Source of the DNA: Silanimonas sp044377035
GTDB taxonomy: Bacteria; Pseudomonadota; Gammaproteobacteria; Xanthomonadales; Xanthomonadaceae
Length of the DNA stretch: 43,673 bases
NCBI RefSeq assembly: GCF_044377035.1
Contig: NZ_JBILJW010000024.1
Location: 1 to 43,673 of the forward strand
Direction of reading: 5' to 3'
Position numbers and translations under genes: made by a program
Notes under the pieces: generated by a model
What the model was told of the DNA's origin: nothing
Seen by the model: the letters and a program-made list of their open reading frames with translations, nothing else
The model's database searches: none
Shown: one piece after another, positions 28,606 through 37,112 of the stretch
How positions within the stretch are numbered: position 1 is the first letter of the stretch
Layout: every line of letters begins with the position of its first letter

Positions 28606-29340
28606 TCAGGGCGCCGTGGCGGCGCGCGCGGCCGCGTAGCGCCGGTTCACCTCATTCCAGTTCACCACGTCCCACCAAGCCGCGATGTAATCGCCACGGA
28701 CGTTGCGGTACTTCAGGTAGTAGGCGTGTTCCCACACGTCCAGCCCGAGCACCGGCGTGCCGCGCAGCTCGGCCACGTCCATCAGCGGGTTGTCCTGGTT
28801 CGGGGTGCTGGTGATGGCCAGCGTGCCGTCGGCCTTGACGATGAGCCACGCCCAGCCCGAGCCGAAACGCGTGGCCGCGGCCTGCGAGAACTGCTGCTTC
28901 ATCGCGTCCATCGAGCCGAAGCCCTGCGTGATCGCCGCCGCCAGCTCGCCCGAGGGTTCGCCGCCCTGCCCCGCCGGCGCCATCACCGTCCAGAACAGGC
29001 TGTGGTTGTAGTGGCCTCCGAGGTTGTTGCGCACGCCGGGCGGCAGGGTCGACACGCGCGCCAGCAGCGGCTCGATGGCGCCTTCCTTCAACTCCGGCAC
29101 GGTGGCGGCCAGCTGGTTCAGGCCATTCACCTGCGCGCCGTGGTGGCGCTGGTGATGGATCGTCATGGTTTCGGCATCGATCGCCGGCTCCAGCGCGTTC
29201 GCGGCGTAGGGCAGCGGCGGCAGCGCGTAGGGGCCCTGCGCCACGGGTGCGGCGGCCGTGGCCGGCGCGGCGGGCGCCTGTGCGGCGACCGGCAGAGCGA
29301 TGGCGAGACCGAGGGCAAGGGCGATGGGAGCGAGGCGCAT
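28606..29340 (-). CDS. Periplasmic Mn-type superoxide dismutase, Tyr34 replaced by Gln
   Basis: This 244-residue Fe/Mn superoxide dismutase carries a signal peptide (LAPIALALGLAIALPVAAQA), so it detoxifies superoxide outside the cytoplasm. Metal ligands are His62 (TIHHQRHH), the His in GHYNHSLFW, and Asp and His in DVWEHAYYLKY. The GGH before the second ligand and the Gln in STPNQDNPL indicate the Mn-type second-sphere arrangement. The residue matching E. coli SodA Tyr34, which gates the active site, is Gln70 (codon at 29131-29133). ATG 29340 gives a standard signal peptide. An upstream ATG at 29370 would add ten residues. An SGNH hydrolase gene diverges 124 bases away. Confidence 0.93.
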   Translation of the reverse strand: MRLAPIALALGLAIALPVAAQAPAAPATAAAPVAQGPYALPPLPYAANALEPAIDAETMTIHHQRHHGAQVNGLNQLAATVPELKEGAIEPLLARVSTLPPGVRNNLGGHYNHSLFWTVMAPAGQGGEPSGELAAAITQGFGSMDAMKQQFSQAAATRFGSGWAWLIVKADGTLAITSTPNQDNPLMDVAELRGTPVLGLDVWEHAYYLKYRNVRGDYIAAWWDVVNWNEVNRRYAAARAATAP

Positions 29341-29464
29341 GGCGGTTCCAGCGGATTTCGGGACTGCCATGGTGGCCGGCGCGCCGTCGGCGGGGCGTCA
29401 CGCCGCGCGCCGCATGGGCACCGCCCCGGCCATACTCCGGTTTCTCCCCCCTGCCCGCCCCGCC

Positions 29465-30208
29465 ATGCTCTGGAAACGCGCCCTGTTCTGGGGATTGATG
29501 CCCCTCGCCGCACCGCAAGGCCTGCGCCTGAAGCGTACGGCACCACGATTCGCGCCTGCCCCCGGGCCGCGCGAAGGGCGCGTCGGCGACGGCCCGCCGC
29601 TGCACCTGCTGGCGATCGGTGATTCGGTGATCGACGGCGTGGGCTGCCCCAGCCTTGAGTACGCCCTCACCGGCCACTTCAGCCGCGAGCTGGCCCAAGT
29701 GTTCGAACGCGAGGTGCGCTGGCGTGCACTCGGCCGCACCGGCGCCTGCGTGCGCGAGTTGGGCGAAACGCTGCTTCCCGAGGTACCCGCGGGACCGTGG
29801 GACCTCGTGCTGGTCTCGGTGGGCGTGAACGATGTGTCCGGGCTTACGCGCAGCGAAGCTTTCGAACAACGCCTCGTCGACCTCGTGGAGGGCCTGCAGT
29901 CGCGTGCGCCGCACGCCACCGTGCTGCTCTGCGGCTTGCCGCGCATGCAGCATTTCCCGCTGCTGCCCCAGCCGCTGCGCTACGCGGCCGGACTTCGCGC
30001 GCAAACCCTGGATGCGCTCGCTGCCGGGGTGGCGGCGCGACAACCGGGCGTGCTGCACGAGCCCACCACCTACGTGCCGCGCGCCGACGAGTTCGCCCCC
30101 GACGGCTACCACGCCAATGCCGCGACGCAAGGCGCCTGGGCTGCGGTGCTGGCGCGACGCCTTGCGGCACGCTGGCAACCGGCGCCCTTGACGGCGATGG
30201 CAGACTAG
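29465..30208 (+). CDS. SGNH/GDSL hydrolase
   Basis: This 247-residue SGNH-fold esterase or lipase-like protein has block I AIGDSVIDGVG with the nucleophile serine, block III VSVGVNDVSGL (GxND), and block V DGYHANAATQ with the DxxH catalytic pair. The block II glycine is probably in LGRTGACVREL. The N-terminus (LWKRALFWGLMPLAAPQGLRL) is hydrophobic and may be a membrane anchor rather than a cleaved signal. Substrate is unknown. A -10-like CATACT lies at 29431-29436. pyrC starts 34 bases after its stop. Confidence 0.88.
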   Translation: MLWKRALFWGLMPLAAPQGLRLKRTAPRFAPAPGPREGRVGDGPPLHLLAIGDSVIDGVGCPSLEYALTGHFSRELAQVFEREVRWRALGRTGACVRELGETLLPEVPAGPWDLVLVSVGVNDVSGLTRSEAFEQRLVDLVEGLQSRAPHATVLLCGLPRMQHFPLLPQPLRYAAGLRAQTLDALAAGVAARQPGVLHEPTTYVPRADEFAPDGYHANAATQGAWAAVLARRLAARWQPAPLTAMAD

Positions 30209-30242
30209 CGGCCTCGGCCCTGCTGCCTTCGCTGCCCATCCC

Positions 30243-31328
30243 ATGACCCTCGCCCACCATTTCACCCAGCCCGCCTCGGTGCCCGACGGCACCACGCTCA
30301 CGATCACCCGTCCGGACGACTGGCACCTGCACCTGCGCGACGGCGAGGCGTTGAAGGCGGTGCTGCCGGACACCGCCGCGCAGTTCGGCCGCGCCATCGT
30401 GATGCCGAACCTGAAGCCGCCAGTGACGACGACGGCGCTGGCCGCGGCCTACCGCCAGCGCATCCTCGCCGCGCGCCCCGCAGGCTCGGATTTCGACCCA
30501 CTGATGACGCTCTACCTCACCGACAAAACGCCGGGCGAGGAGATCCGCCGTGCAAAGGACAGCGGCTTCGTGCATGCGGTGAAGCTCTATCCGGCCGGTG
30601 CGACGACCAACTCGGATTCCGGCGTCACCGATCTCAAGCACACGTACAAGGCGCTCGAGGCGATGCAGGAGGTGGGCATGGTGCTCGCCATCCACGGCGA
30701 AGTGACCGACCGCGACATCGACGTGTTCGACCGCGAGAAGGTCTTCATCGACGAGAAACTGATCCCGCTGCGACGCGATTTCCCCGGCCTGCGCGTGGTG
30801 TTCGAGCACATCACCACCAAGGACGCCGCCGATTACGTCGCGGGCGCCGAGGGCGACATCGCCGCCACCATCACCGCGCACCACCTGCTCTACAACCGCA
30901 ATGCCATCTTCACCGGCGGCATCCGCCCGCACTACTACTGCCTGCCGGTGCTGAAGCGCGAGGTGCATCGCCAAGCGCTCGTCGCCGCGGCCAGTTCCGG
31001 CAGCGCGCGCTTCTTCCTCGGCACCGATTCCGCGCCGCATGCCAAAGGGGACAAGGAATCCGACTGCGGCTGCGCCGGCTGCTACACCGCGCTGCACGCC
31101 ATGGAGCTGTACGCGAGTGCGTTCGAGGCCGCCGGTGCGCTGGATCGGCTCGAAGGCTTCGCCAGCCACTTCGGCCCGGATTTCTACCGCCTGCCGCGGC
31201 ACGCCTCGCGCGTCCAGCTGCGCAAGGAAGCCAACGTGATTCCGTCGGCCCTGCCCTACGGCACGCAGACGCTCGTGCCCCTGGCCGCCGGTGAAACCAT
31301 GGCGTGGCGCTTCCTCGGCCCCGCCTGA
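30243..31328 (+). CDS. pyrC: Dihydroorotase
   Basis: PyrC closes carbamoyl-aspartate to dihydroorotate in pyrimidine synthesis. The 361-residue protein is the class II (E. coli) type: DDWHLHLRDGEALKAVLP with metal-binding HLH, VMPNLKPPV, the carbamylated lysine in HAVKLYPAGATTNSDSG, LAIHGEVTD, FEHITTKDAADYV, HHLLYNRNAIF, and the catalytic Asp in FLGTDSAPHAKGDKE. Length fits the family (about 348). A PilZ gene follows by 25 bases and may be cotranscribed, although no functional link is obvious. Confidence 0.97.
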   Translation: MTLAHHFTQPASVPDGTTLTITRPDDWHLHLRDGEALKAVLPDTAAQFGRAIVMPNLKPPVTTTALAAAYRQRILAARPAGSDFDPLMTLYLTDKTPGEEIRRAKDSGFVHAVKLYPAGATTNSDSGVTDLKHTYKALEAMQEVGMVLAIHGEVTDRDIDVFDREKVFIDEKLIPLRRDFPGLRVVFEHITTKDAADYVAGAEGDIAATITAHHLLYNRNAIFTGGIRPHYYCLPVLKREVHRQALVAAASSGSARFFLGTDSAPHAKGDKESDCGCAGCYTALHAMELYASAFEAAGALDRLEGFASHFGPDFYRLPRHASRVQLRKEANVIPSALPYGTQTLVPLAAGETMAWRFLGPA

Positions 31329-31353
31329 GCCCTCCCCCACCCCGGACCCTCCG

Positions 31354-32028
31354 ATGCCCGCAGACGCCTCCAACAACAGCGCCATCCCTCTCCGACAGTT
31401 GCGCCTGCGTCCCAAGACCCTGCTGCAGACCTGGCGCATCGGCGACGCCGGCATCGCCCAGGAGTGGCAGTTCTGCGCAGCCATCGAGGGCAAGGGGCTG
31501 ATGCTCGCGCCGATGCCCGGGCAGAAGATGGCGCCGGTCGCCACCGGGGCGCGCTACGGCGTCCAGGGGTTCACTGGCCAGTACGACTTCCAGTTCGAAA
31601 CGCAGGCCGTCGGAACGTTCGACGCCCCCTTCGTCTACGCCCTGCTGGCGTGGCCGGAGGCCGTGCAGGCGCGCCTGGTTCGCCAGGCCCTGCGGGTGCG
31701 CACCCTGCTGCCGGCCCAGCTCGCGCCCGTCAGCGCGAAAGGCGAAACGCAGGCGGCCTCGGTGCTCGACCTCAGCGCTTCGGGAGCGCTGGTGGAAACC
31801 CTGCATCCCATGGGCGACGTGGGCGACACGCTGCGCATCAGCTTCGTCGTCGATGCCGACGGCGAGAAGACGCAGATCACCACCGAGGCGGTGATCTGCC
31901 ATCGCCGCGCCATGGAGGCACCCAGCCGCGAGCGCTTGGGGCTGAGCTTCCGCGCGCTGCCGAAGACGGAGCGACTCGTGCTCTCGATCTACCTCAGGGA
32001 CATCGCCGACACGCTCGACGCGGCCTGA
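31354..32028 (+). CDS. YcgR-like PilZ c-di-GMP receptor
   Basis: This 224-residue cytoplasmic protein has an N-terminal YcgR-like beta domain (about 10-105) and a C-terminal PilZ domain (about 108-215). The c-di-GMP signature is present: RQALR at 110-114 (RxxxR) and DLSASG at 139-144 (DxSxxG). YcgR proteins slow the flagellar motor when c-di-GMP rises. Other PilZ proteins act on secretion or pili, so the target is not certain. No flagellar genes are in view. ATG 31354 precedes a short polar tail. Its stop lies 10 bases from that of the convergent metallo-beta-lactamase gene. Confidence 0.88.
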   Translation: MPADASNNSAIPLRQLRLRPKTLLQTWRIGDAGIAQEWQFCAAIEGKGLMLAPMPGQKMAPVATGARYGVQGFTGQYDFQFETQAVGTFDAPFVYALLAWPEAVQARLVRQALRVRTLLPAQLAPVSAKGETQAASVLDLSASGALVETLHPMGDVGDTLRISFVVDADGEKTQITTEAVICHRRAMEAPSRERLGLSFRALPKTERLVLSIYLRDIADTLDAA

Positions 32029-32038
32029 GGTTCGCGGC

Positions 32039-33451
32039 TCAGCGGCCCACCGTGCGTGCCATGTCGGGCAGCGCCAGTTCGACATCGGCGTCGAAGCGGC
32101 GGCGCAGTTCGCGCGCCAGGGCCTCGCGGGCGTCGTCTTCGCCATGCACCAGCAAGGTGTCCGGGCGGCCACCGACGCTGCCGTACCAGTCCAACAGCCC
32201 GGCCTGGTCGGCGTGCGCCGAAAGCCCGCCCACCGTGTGCCGCTTCGCCCGCACGGGCACCTCGCTGCCCAGCACGCGCACGTAGGCCGCGCCGTCCACG
32301 AGGCGTCGGCCCAAGGTGCCCTGCGCCTGGTAACCAACGAACACGACGTGGTTGCGCTCGAACGGCAGGCGATGGCGCAGGTGGTGGCGCACGCGGCCGC
32401 CGTTGGCCATGCCCGAGCCGGCGATGATGATGGCCCCGCTGTCGATGCGATTGATGGCCATCGACTCCTCCGTGCTGTCGGTGAGGTGCAGGTTCTTCAG
32501 CCGCAGCGGATGGGGCGTCGTCGCGAAGACGCGCGCCGCTTCCTCGTCGAAGAGCTCCGCGTGCCGTTCGTAGACAGCGAGCACCTTGGTGGCCATCGGG
32601 CTATCGAGGAAGATCTGCCAGCGGCCGAGGCCCCATTCTTCGAAGTGCTGCGCGAAGGCGTAGAGCAGCTCCTGCGTGCGACCGACGGCGAAGGCCGGGA
32701 TGATGACGTTGCCGCGGTCGCGCCACGCCTCGTGGAAGATCTCGCCGAGTTCGGTCACGGTGGCTGCGCGCTCGCGGTGCAGGCGGCCGCCGTAGGTGGC
32801 CTCCAGCAGAAGCAGGTCGGCGTGCGGCACCGGCGCGGCGTCGCGCAGGATCGGCGTGCCGTTGGGCCCGAGGTCGCCAGAGAACACGAGAGTCCGGCGC
32901 GTGCCATCCGCGGCGGTCTCGACCAGCTCGACGCTGGCCGAGCCGAGGATGTGGCCGGCATCGCGCAGCGTCAGAACGAGGCCGGGGAACAGCGCAGTCG
33001 GCGCGTCGTAGTCGATCGCGCGCACGTGCTTGAGCGTCCTCGTGACGTCGTCGAGCGTGTACAGCGGCTCGAGCTCCTCCTCGTCATCGCGACCGCCGCG
33101 GCCCTCGTGCAATCGGCGACGCGCGCGCTCGGCATCGGCCTGCGCGAGCTTCGCCGAATCCTCCAGCATCACCTTCAGCAGGTCGGCGGTGGCGCGCTGG
33201 GTCCAGATCGGCCCGCGGAAGCCGCGCTTCACCAGCAGCGGCAGTCGGCCGCAGTGGTCGATGTGCGCATGGCTCAGCACCACCGCATCGATGGCCTCGG
33301 AATCGAAGCCGAAATCCTCGCGGTTGCGCGCCTCGTCGGCGCGGCTGCCCTGGATCAGGCCGCAATCCAGCAGCAGGCGATGGCCGGCCGCTTCGACCTC
33401 ATGGCAGGAGCCCGTCACTTCGCCTGCAGCACCGTGGAAGATCACCCGCAT
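32039..33451 (-). CDS. Metallo-beta-lactamase/beta-CASP RNase-like protein
   Basis: This 470-residue protein is of the MBL-beta-CASP group related to CPSF-73 and bacterial RNA-processing hydrolases (YsH1-like). Zinc motif HAHIDH is in VVLSHAHIDHCGRLPLL. Further motifs are GHILGSASVEL, VFSGDLGPNGTPIL, the beta-CASP segment VIIPAFAVGRTQELLYAF, and the C-terminal RMBL region VGYQAQGTLGRRLV and GGLSAHADQAGLLDW. Endonuclease or 5'-exonuclease activity on RNA is inferred from the family. The start is firm: AAGGAG lies seven bases before ATG 33451. Residues 130-145 form an unusual acidic/arginine loop (HEGRGGRDDEEELEPL). Confidence 0.93.
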   Translation of the reverse strand: MRVIFHGAAGEVTGSCHEVEAAGHRLLLDCGLIQGSRADEARNREDFGFDSEAIDAVVLSHAHIDHCGRLPLLVKRGFRGPIWTQRATADLLKVMLEDSAKLAQADAERARRRLHEGRGGRDDEEELEPLYTLDDVTRTLKHVRAIDYDAPTALFPGLVLTLRDAGHILGSASVELVETAADGTRRTLVFSGDLGPNGTPILRDAAPVPHADLLLLEATYGGRLHRERAATVTELGEIFHEAWRDRGNVIIPAFAVGRTQELLYAFAQHFEEWGLGRWQIFLDSPMATKVLAVYERHAELFDEEAARVFATTPHPLRLKNLHLTDSTEESMAINRIDSGAIIIAGSGMANGGRVRHHLRHRLPFERNHVVFVGYQAQGTLGRRLVDGAAYVRVLGSEVPVRAKRHTVGGLSAHADQAGLLDWYGSVGGRPDTLLVHGEDDAREALARELRRRFDADVELALPDMARTVGR

Positions 33452-33496
33452 GCGCTTTCTCCTTTCGATGCCCCGAGCGTAGCCGGAAACGACGAA

Positions 33497-33514
33497 GGCG
33501 GCCTTGCGGCCGCC
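33497..33514 (-). terminator. Hairpin terminator after the S46 peptidase gene
   Basis: A perfect seven-base-pair stem GGCGGCC/GGCCGCC with a four-base GCAA loop (minus strand) is followed by TTCGTCGTTTCC. It lies 52 bases after the S46 peptidase stop and 46 bases before the MBL start, so it probably separates the two transcripts. Confidence 0.65.
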
Positions 33515-33566
33515 CCCGGTGCGAGGCCCCGGGCATGCCCCGAAGGGCACGCCGGGCGCTTGCGGC

Positions 33567-35750
33567 TCAGCGCGCCTTGGCGGCGTCCTCGAGCTCCTTG
33601 ACGAACTGCGGCGCCGGGTAGGCGTGCTCCATCGTCCACATCATGTATCGCGAATCGACGGCGATCATGCGCGTCATCTTCGGGTCGAACACCCAGTTCG
33701 AGCTCACCGATTCCCAGTTGCCGTCGAAGGCGAGGCCGACGAGGCGGCCACGCGCATCCATCACCGGGGAACCGGAGTTGCCGCCGGTGATGTCGAGGTC
33801 GGAGAGGAAGTTCACCGGCACGGTGCCCAACGCGGCATCGGCGCGGTTGCCGTGGCGGCGCTCGCGGATGGCGTCGAGCTGCACCAGTGGCGCGTCGAAG
33901 GGCTCGGTGCCGGTCGCCTTGGCCGCGAGGCCCTCGAGCGTGGTGAACGGCGTGTAGGCCACGCCGTCGCGCGGGGTGTAGCCGGTCACGTTGCCGAAGG
34001 TGATGCGCAGGCTGAGGTTGGCGTCCGGGTAGACATGGCCGCCCTTCGACTTGCGATAGGCCTGCACGGCGGCGAGGAAGGCCGGGCGATGCAGCAGGCT
34101 GTCACCACCGCGCGACTTCGCCTCGTTTTCCATGGCGAGCATCGTCGGGTGCAGGGCGACGGCCAGCTTCAGCATCGGGTCGGCGCTGGCCTCCAACGCG
34201 GCCTTGTCGGCCGTCAGCAGGGCGAGGCGCGCATCGGTGCCTTCGAGCTGGGTGCCCGAGTAGAGCTTGTCGAGGCCGGCCTTGATCGCCGCCTCGCTGC
34301 CGTCACCGACGATGGCATCAAGAACCTGTACGCGCTGCGCGGCCGGCAGCTTGGCGTAGTGGCCCAGCCAGTAAGCCATCAGCTGCATCTCCATGCTGCG
34401 GGCGTAGCGACGCTCCAGCTGGCGCTGGCCGCCTTCGATGCCCGGCAGGTCGCGCTGCTGGAAGCCCGGCGCGCGTTCGAGGTCCGGCTTCGCCTTCTCG
34501 AGCGCGAGGCGGTAGAGCTGGCGCACGCTGCCCAGCAGGCCGGCGTTGGCCACCTGGCCCAGCACGAGATCGCGCTCGCGCGTCTCGCGGGCCTTGGCGG
34601 CGAGGGCTTCAAGCGCGGCGTGCGCGTCGAGGGTCGCCTTCGCATCGAGGCCCTCCGCACCGGCGGCGCCGGCACGCAGCCAGTCGAGCACGGCCTGCTC
34701 CTCGGCCTGCTTGGTGGCCAGCGCGTCGATGCGCTGGAAGCCTTCCAGCTGGCCGTCCCAGTTCTTCATCGCGTTCTGCCAGCCGCGGATCGTGGCGGCG
34801 TACTTCACCTCCACGTCCTTGTCGGCCTTGCCCGCCGCCTCGACGAGGGCGACGACGTTCTTCAGGTGCTGGCCCACCACCGGGTACTGCCAGCCAGCGA
34901 CGTTCTGGAACTCGTCGAACAGGGCGTAGCGGTTGGTCTGGCCGGGATAGCCCGCCACCATCACGAAATCACCGGCCTGGAGCGGCTGGTCGGCCAGCTT
35001 CAGCCAGTGCTTCGGCTGGTAGGGCACGTTGTCCTTCGAGAACGCGGCCGGCTTGCCGTCCGGGCCCACGTAGGCGCGATAGAAGGTGAAGTCGCCGGTG
35101 TGGCGCGGCCACATCCAGTTGTCGATCTCGCCGCCGTAGTTGCCGATCGAGGACGGCGGCGCGTAGGCGAGGCGCACGTCCTTGATCTCCATCTGGCGGA
35201 ACAAGCGGAAGGTCTGGCCGCCGAAGAACGAGTACAGCGTGCAGCGGAAGCCGGCTTCGCTTTCGCAGGCGGCGATCAGCGCCTTCTGCTTGGCCTCCAG
35301 CGCGTTCTGGCGCGCGAGGCCATCCGCGGCGCCGGCGATCGCGGCGCGCATGTCGGCGGTGACGTCGGTGATCTGGTCCATCACGAACACGCGCGCGTTC
35401 GGGCCGGCCGAGACCTCGTCGGCCGGCGTCGCGGCGTTGAAGCCCGTCGCCATCAGGTTCTTCTCGGGCGTCGAGTTCAGCTGGATGGCGCCGTAGGCGC
35501 AGTGATGATTGGTGGCGACGAGGCCGTTCGGCGAGACGAAGCTCGCGGTGCAGCCGCCCAGTGCGACGACGGCGCCCATCGGGTCGCCAGTCAGGTTGGC
35601 GAGCTGCTCGGGCGAGAGCTCGAGGCCGGCGTCCTTCAGCGGCCCGGCAATCTCGGGCAGCTGCTGCGGCACCCACATGCCCTCACGGGCGGTGGCGGCG
35701 GAAGCGATGAGCGTGGCCGCGACGGCGGCGGCAAGCGGAAGTCGACGCAT
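33567..35750 (-). CDS. Secreted S46 dipeptidyl-peptidase, DPP7/DAP BII type
   Basis: This 727-residue serine peptidase of family S46 removes dipeptides from peptide N-termini in the periplasm. A signal peptide covers about residues 1-21 (LAAAVAATLIASAATA). The triad is visible: His in VATNHHCAYG (81-84), Asp in YGGEIDNWMWPRHTGD, and Ser659 in TGGNSGSPVMD. Gly677 in LAFDGNWE falls 18 residues after the serine, like Gly675 of DAP BII. DPP11, which prefers acidic P1 residues, has Arg there, so a DPP7-like specificity for non-acidic residues is expected. Length agrees with DAP BII (722). The upstream gap carries a G-rich tract on the coding strand. Confidence 0.95.
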   Translation of the reverse strand: MRRLPLAAAVAATLIASAATAREGMWVPQQLPEIAGPLKDAGLELSPEQLANLTGDPMGAVVALGGCTASFVSPNGLVATNHHCAYGAIQLNSTPEKNLMATGFNAATPADEVSAGPNARVFVMDQITDVTADMRAAIAGAADGLARQNALEAKQKALIAACESEAGFRCTLYSFFGGQTFRLFRQMEIKDVRLAYAPPSSIGNYGGEIDNWMWPRHTGDFTFYRAYVGPDGKPAAFSKDNVPYQPKHWLKLADQPLQAGDFVMVAGYPGQTNRYALFDEFQNVAGWQYPVVGQHLKNVVALVEAAGKADKDVEVKYAATIRGWQNAMKNWDGQLEGFQRIDALATKQAEEQAVLDWLRAGAAGAEGLDAKATLDAHAALEALAAKARETRERDLVLGQVANAGLLGSVRQLYRLALEKAKPDLERAPGFQQRDLPGIEGGQRQLERRYARSMEMQLMAYWLGHYAKLPAAQRVQVLDAIVGDGSEAAIKAGLDKLYSGTQLEGTDARLALLTADKAALEASADPMLKLAVALHPTMLAMENEAKSRGGDSLLHRPAFLAAVQAYRKSKGGHVYPDANLSLRITFGNVTGYTPRDGVAYTPFTTLEGLAAKATGTEPFDAPLVQLDAIRERRHGNRADAALGTVPVNFLSDLDITGGNSGSPVMDARGRLVGLAFDGNWESVSSNWVFDPKMTRMIAVDSRYMMWTMEHAYPAPQFVKELEDAAKAR

Positions 35751-35817
35751 GAGGGGTTCCCCGGTTCGGACAATTAGGCGCAGCGGAATGCTTGCGAACG
35801 AAACTTCCCGAGTCTAG

Positions 35818-35840
35818 CCCGCCCCCTCCCCCCTCCCCCC
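35818..35840 (-). other. Potential G-quadruplex tract
   Basis: On the minus strand four G-runs of 6, 6, 5 and 3 are separated by single bases (A, A, C). Four runs with one-base loops predict a very stable G-quadruplex, with an i-motif on the other strand. It lies 68-90 bases upstream of the S46 peptidase ATG on that gene's coding strand, and about 100 bases before the divergent barrel gene. Confidence 0.6.
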
Positions 35841-35943
35841 TGCCGGAAGTCGGGGGTGCGATTTCACGCGGCGTGGCCGTCGGCGACTTCCGCCGCTGCG
35901 CCAAGGTCTCTACTGTGTCCGCTCGACAGAACGGAGCAAGGCG

Positions 35944-37104
35944 ATGGGAATCGGCGGCCAAAGCGTCCTTGCAAGCCTGCTGGTCGCAACGGCCCTCCTG
36001 CCACAGGCACGGGCCCAGACCGCGCCCAGCCCCAGCGATGCCCTCCGTGCCGCGCTGCCCACGATCTGCGCGGGTGCGGTTCGCGACCTCGCCCTGCGCT
36101 GCGCGGCGCTGGGTGCCGTCGGGTCGGGCGGCTTCGAGAGCGCGGCCCAAGCGCAGCGACTCGGAGAACTGCCCGGGCATGCGCGCGTGGCCGACACGCA
36201 ACGCGGTAGCTCGGAGGCTTCGGCGCCGCGCGACGCCGATGCAGCGCAGCCCTGGAGCGCTTGGGCCAGCGTGATCGATGGCGGCCTCGACCGGCGCGAG
36301 GGCCGGATCGAAGCCGGTTTCGAGGCCGGACGGACCGGCCTGCTGCTGGGCGCGGGCTGGCAGCCGTTGCCGACGCTCAGCCTCGACGGCGGCTGGCAGT
36401 CCCTGCGCGAAACGCTGGACTACACCGCCTCGGACGGCCGACTCGACGCCCGGGTCGATGGCCCGCTGCTGGTCGCGGCGTGGATGCCTTCGACGACCTG
36501 GCGCCTCGAGGCGCAGGCGGACTGGAGCGAGGGCCGCCTCGAAAGCCGGCGCCGCGTGCGCTACGCCCTGCCCGGCGGGGAATCCATCGACAGCGAAGCC
36601 CGCGCACGCACGGACACCCGTCGGCGCGGCGCGGCGCTGTCCGTCCGCCGGAACGACAGCTTCGGCGCGATCTCGATCGACAGCGGGCTCGGCATCGACG
36701 ATTCGCGCGTCCGCATCGCGCCTTACGCGGAATCGGGCGGCGCCGGATGGGCGCTGGCAGTGCCGGGGCGCGAGCGCCGCACCCGTCGGGTCCAACTCGA
36801 TGCCATGGTGTCCGGCGCGATGTCGCGCCCCTCCGGCGTCTGGGTGCCGAGCGCGCGCGTCACCGCCATCCGCGAGCTCGACGACCCCTCGCGCACCCTG
36901 GGCGTGCGCTTCCTCGACGATGCGCGCGGCACGCCGGTCCGGTTCGCCACCGAAGAACCCGATGACCAGTGGATCGACGTCGCCCTCGGGCTGACCTGGG
37001 TCCGCACCGGCGGCCGCTCGTTCTTCGTCGAAACCCGCCATCGGCTCGGCCACCGCTTCCTGCGCGAGCGCCAGCTCGCCGTCGGCTTCCGCATCGAGCG
37101 CTGA
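35944..37104 (+). CDS. Predicted outer-membrane beta-barrel protein (autotransporter-domain-like)
   Basis: This 386-residue exported protein has a signal peptide (SVLASLLVATALLPQARAQ), then a short polar region with a Cys pair (ICAGAVRDLALRCAAL), then from about residue 100 a series of alternating hydrophobic/polar strands with aromatic girdles (for example TGLLLGAGWQPLPTLSLDGGW, TWRLEAQADWSEGRLES, IDVALGLTWVRTGGRSFFV) ending in LAVGFRIER. This looks like a 10-14-stranded barrel similar to autotransporter translocators, but there is no large passenger. I do not recognise a named family. GGAG lies before the ATG. A GGDEF/EAL gene starts eight bases after its stop, so they are probably cotranscribed. 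Confidence 0.75.
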   Translation: MGIGGQSVLASLLVATALLPQARAQTAPSPSDALRAALPTICAGAVRDLALRCAALGAVGSGGFESAAQAQRLGELPGHARVADTQRGSSEASAPRDADAAQPWSAWASVIDGGLDRREGRIEAGFEAGRTGLLLGAGWQPLPTLSLDGGWQSLRETLDYTASDGRLDARVDGPLLVAAWMPSTTWRLEAQADWSEGRLESRRRVRYALPGGESIDSEARARTDTRRRGAALSVRRNDSFGAISIDSGLGIDDSRVRIAPYAESGGAGWALAVPGRERRTRRVQLDAMVSGAMSRPSGVWVPSARVTAIRELDDPSRTLGVRFLDDARGTPVRFATEEPDDQWIDVALGLTWVRTGGRSFFVETRHRLGHRFLRERQLAVGFRIER

Positions 37105-37112
37105 GTCCGTCG

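Noticed and set aside
35751..35943. Hidden small gene in the 193-base gap
   Set aside because: No open frame with a ribosome site and a plausible protein is seen. The C-rich tract and promoter-like sequence explain it better.
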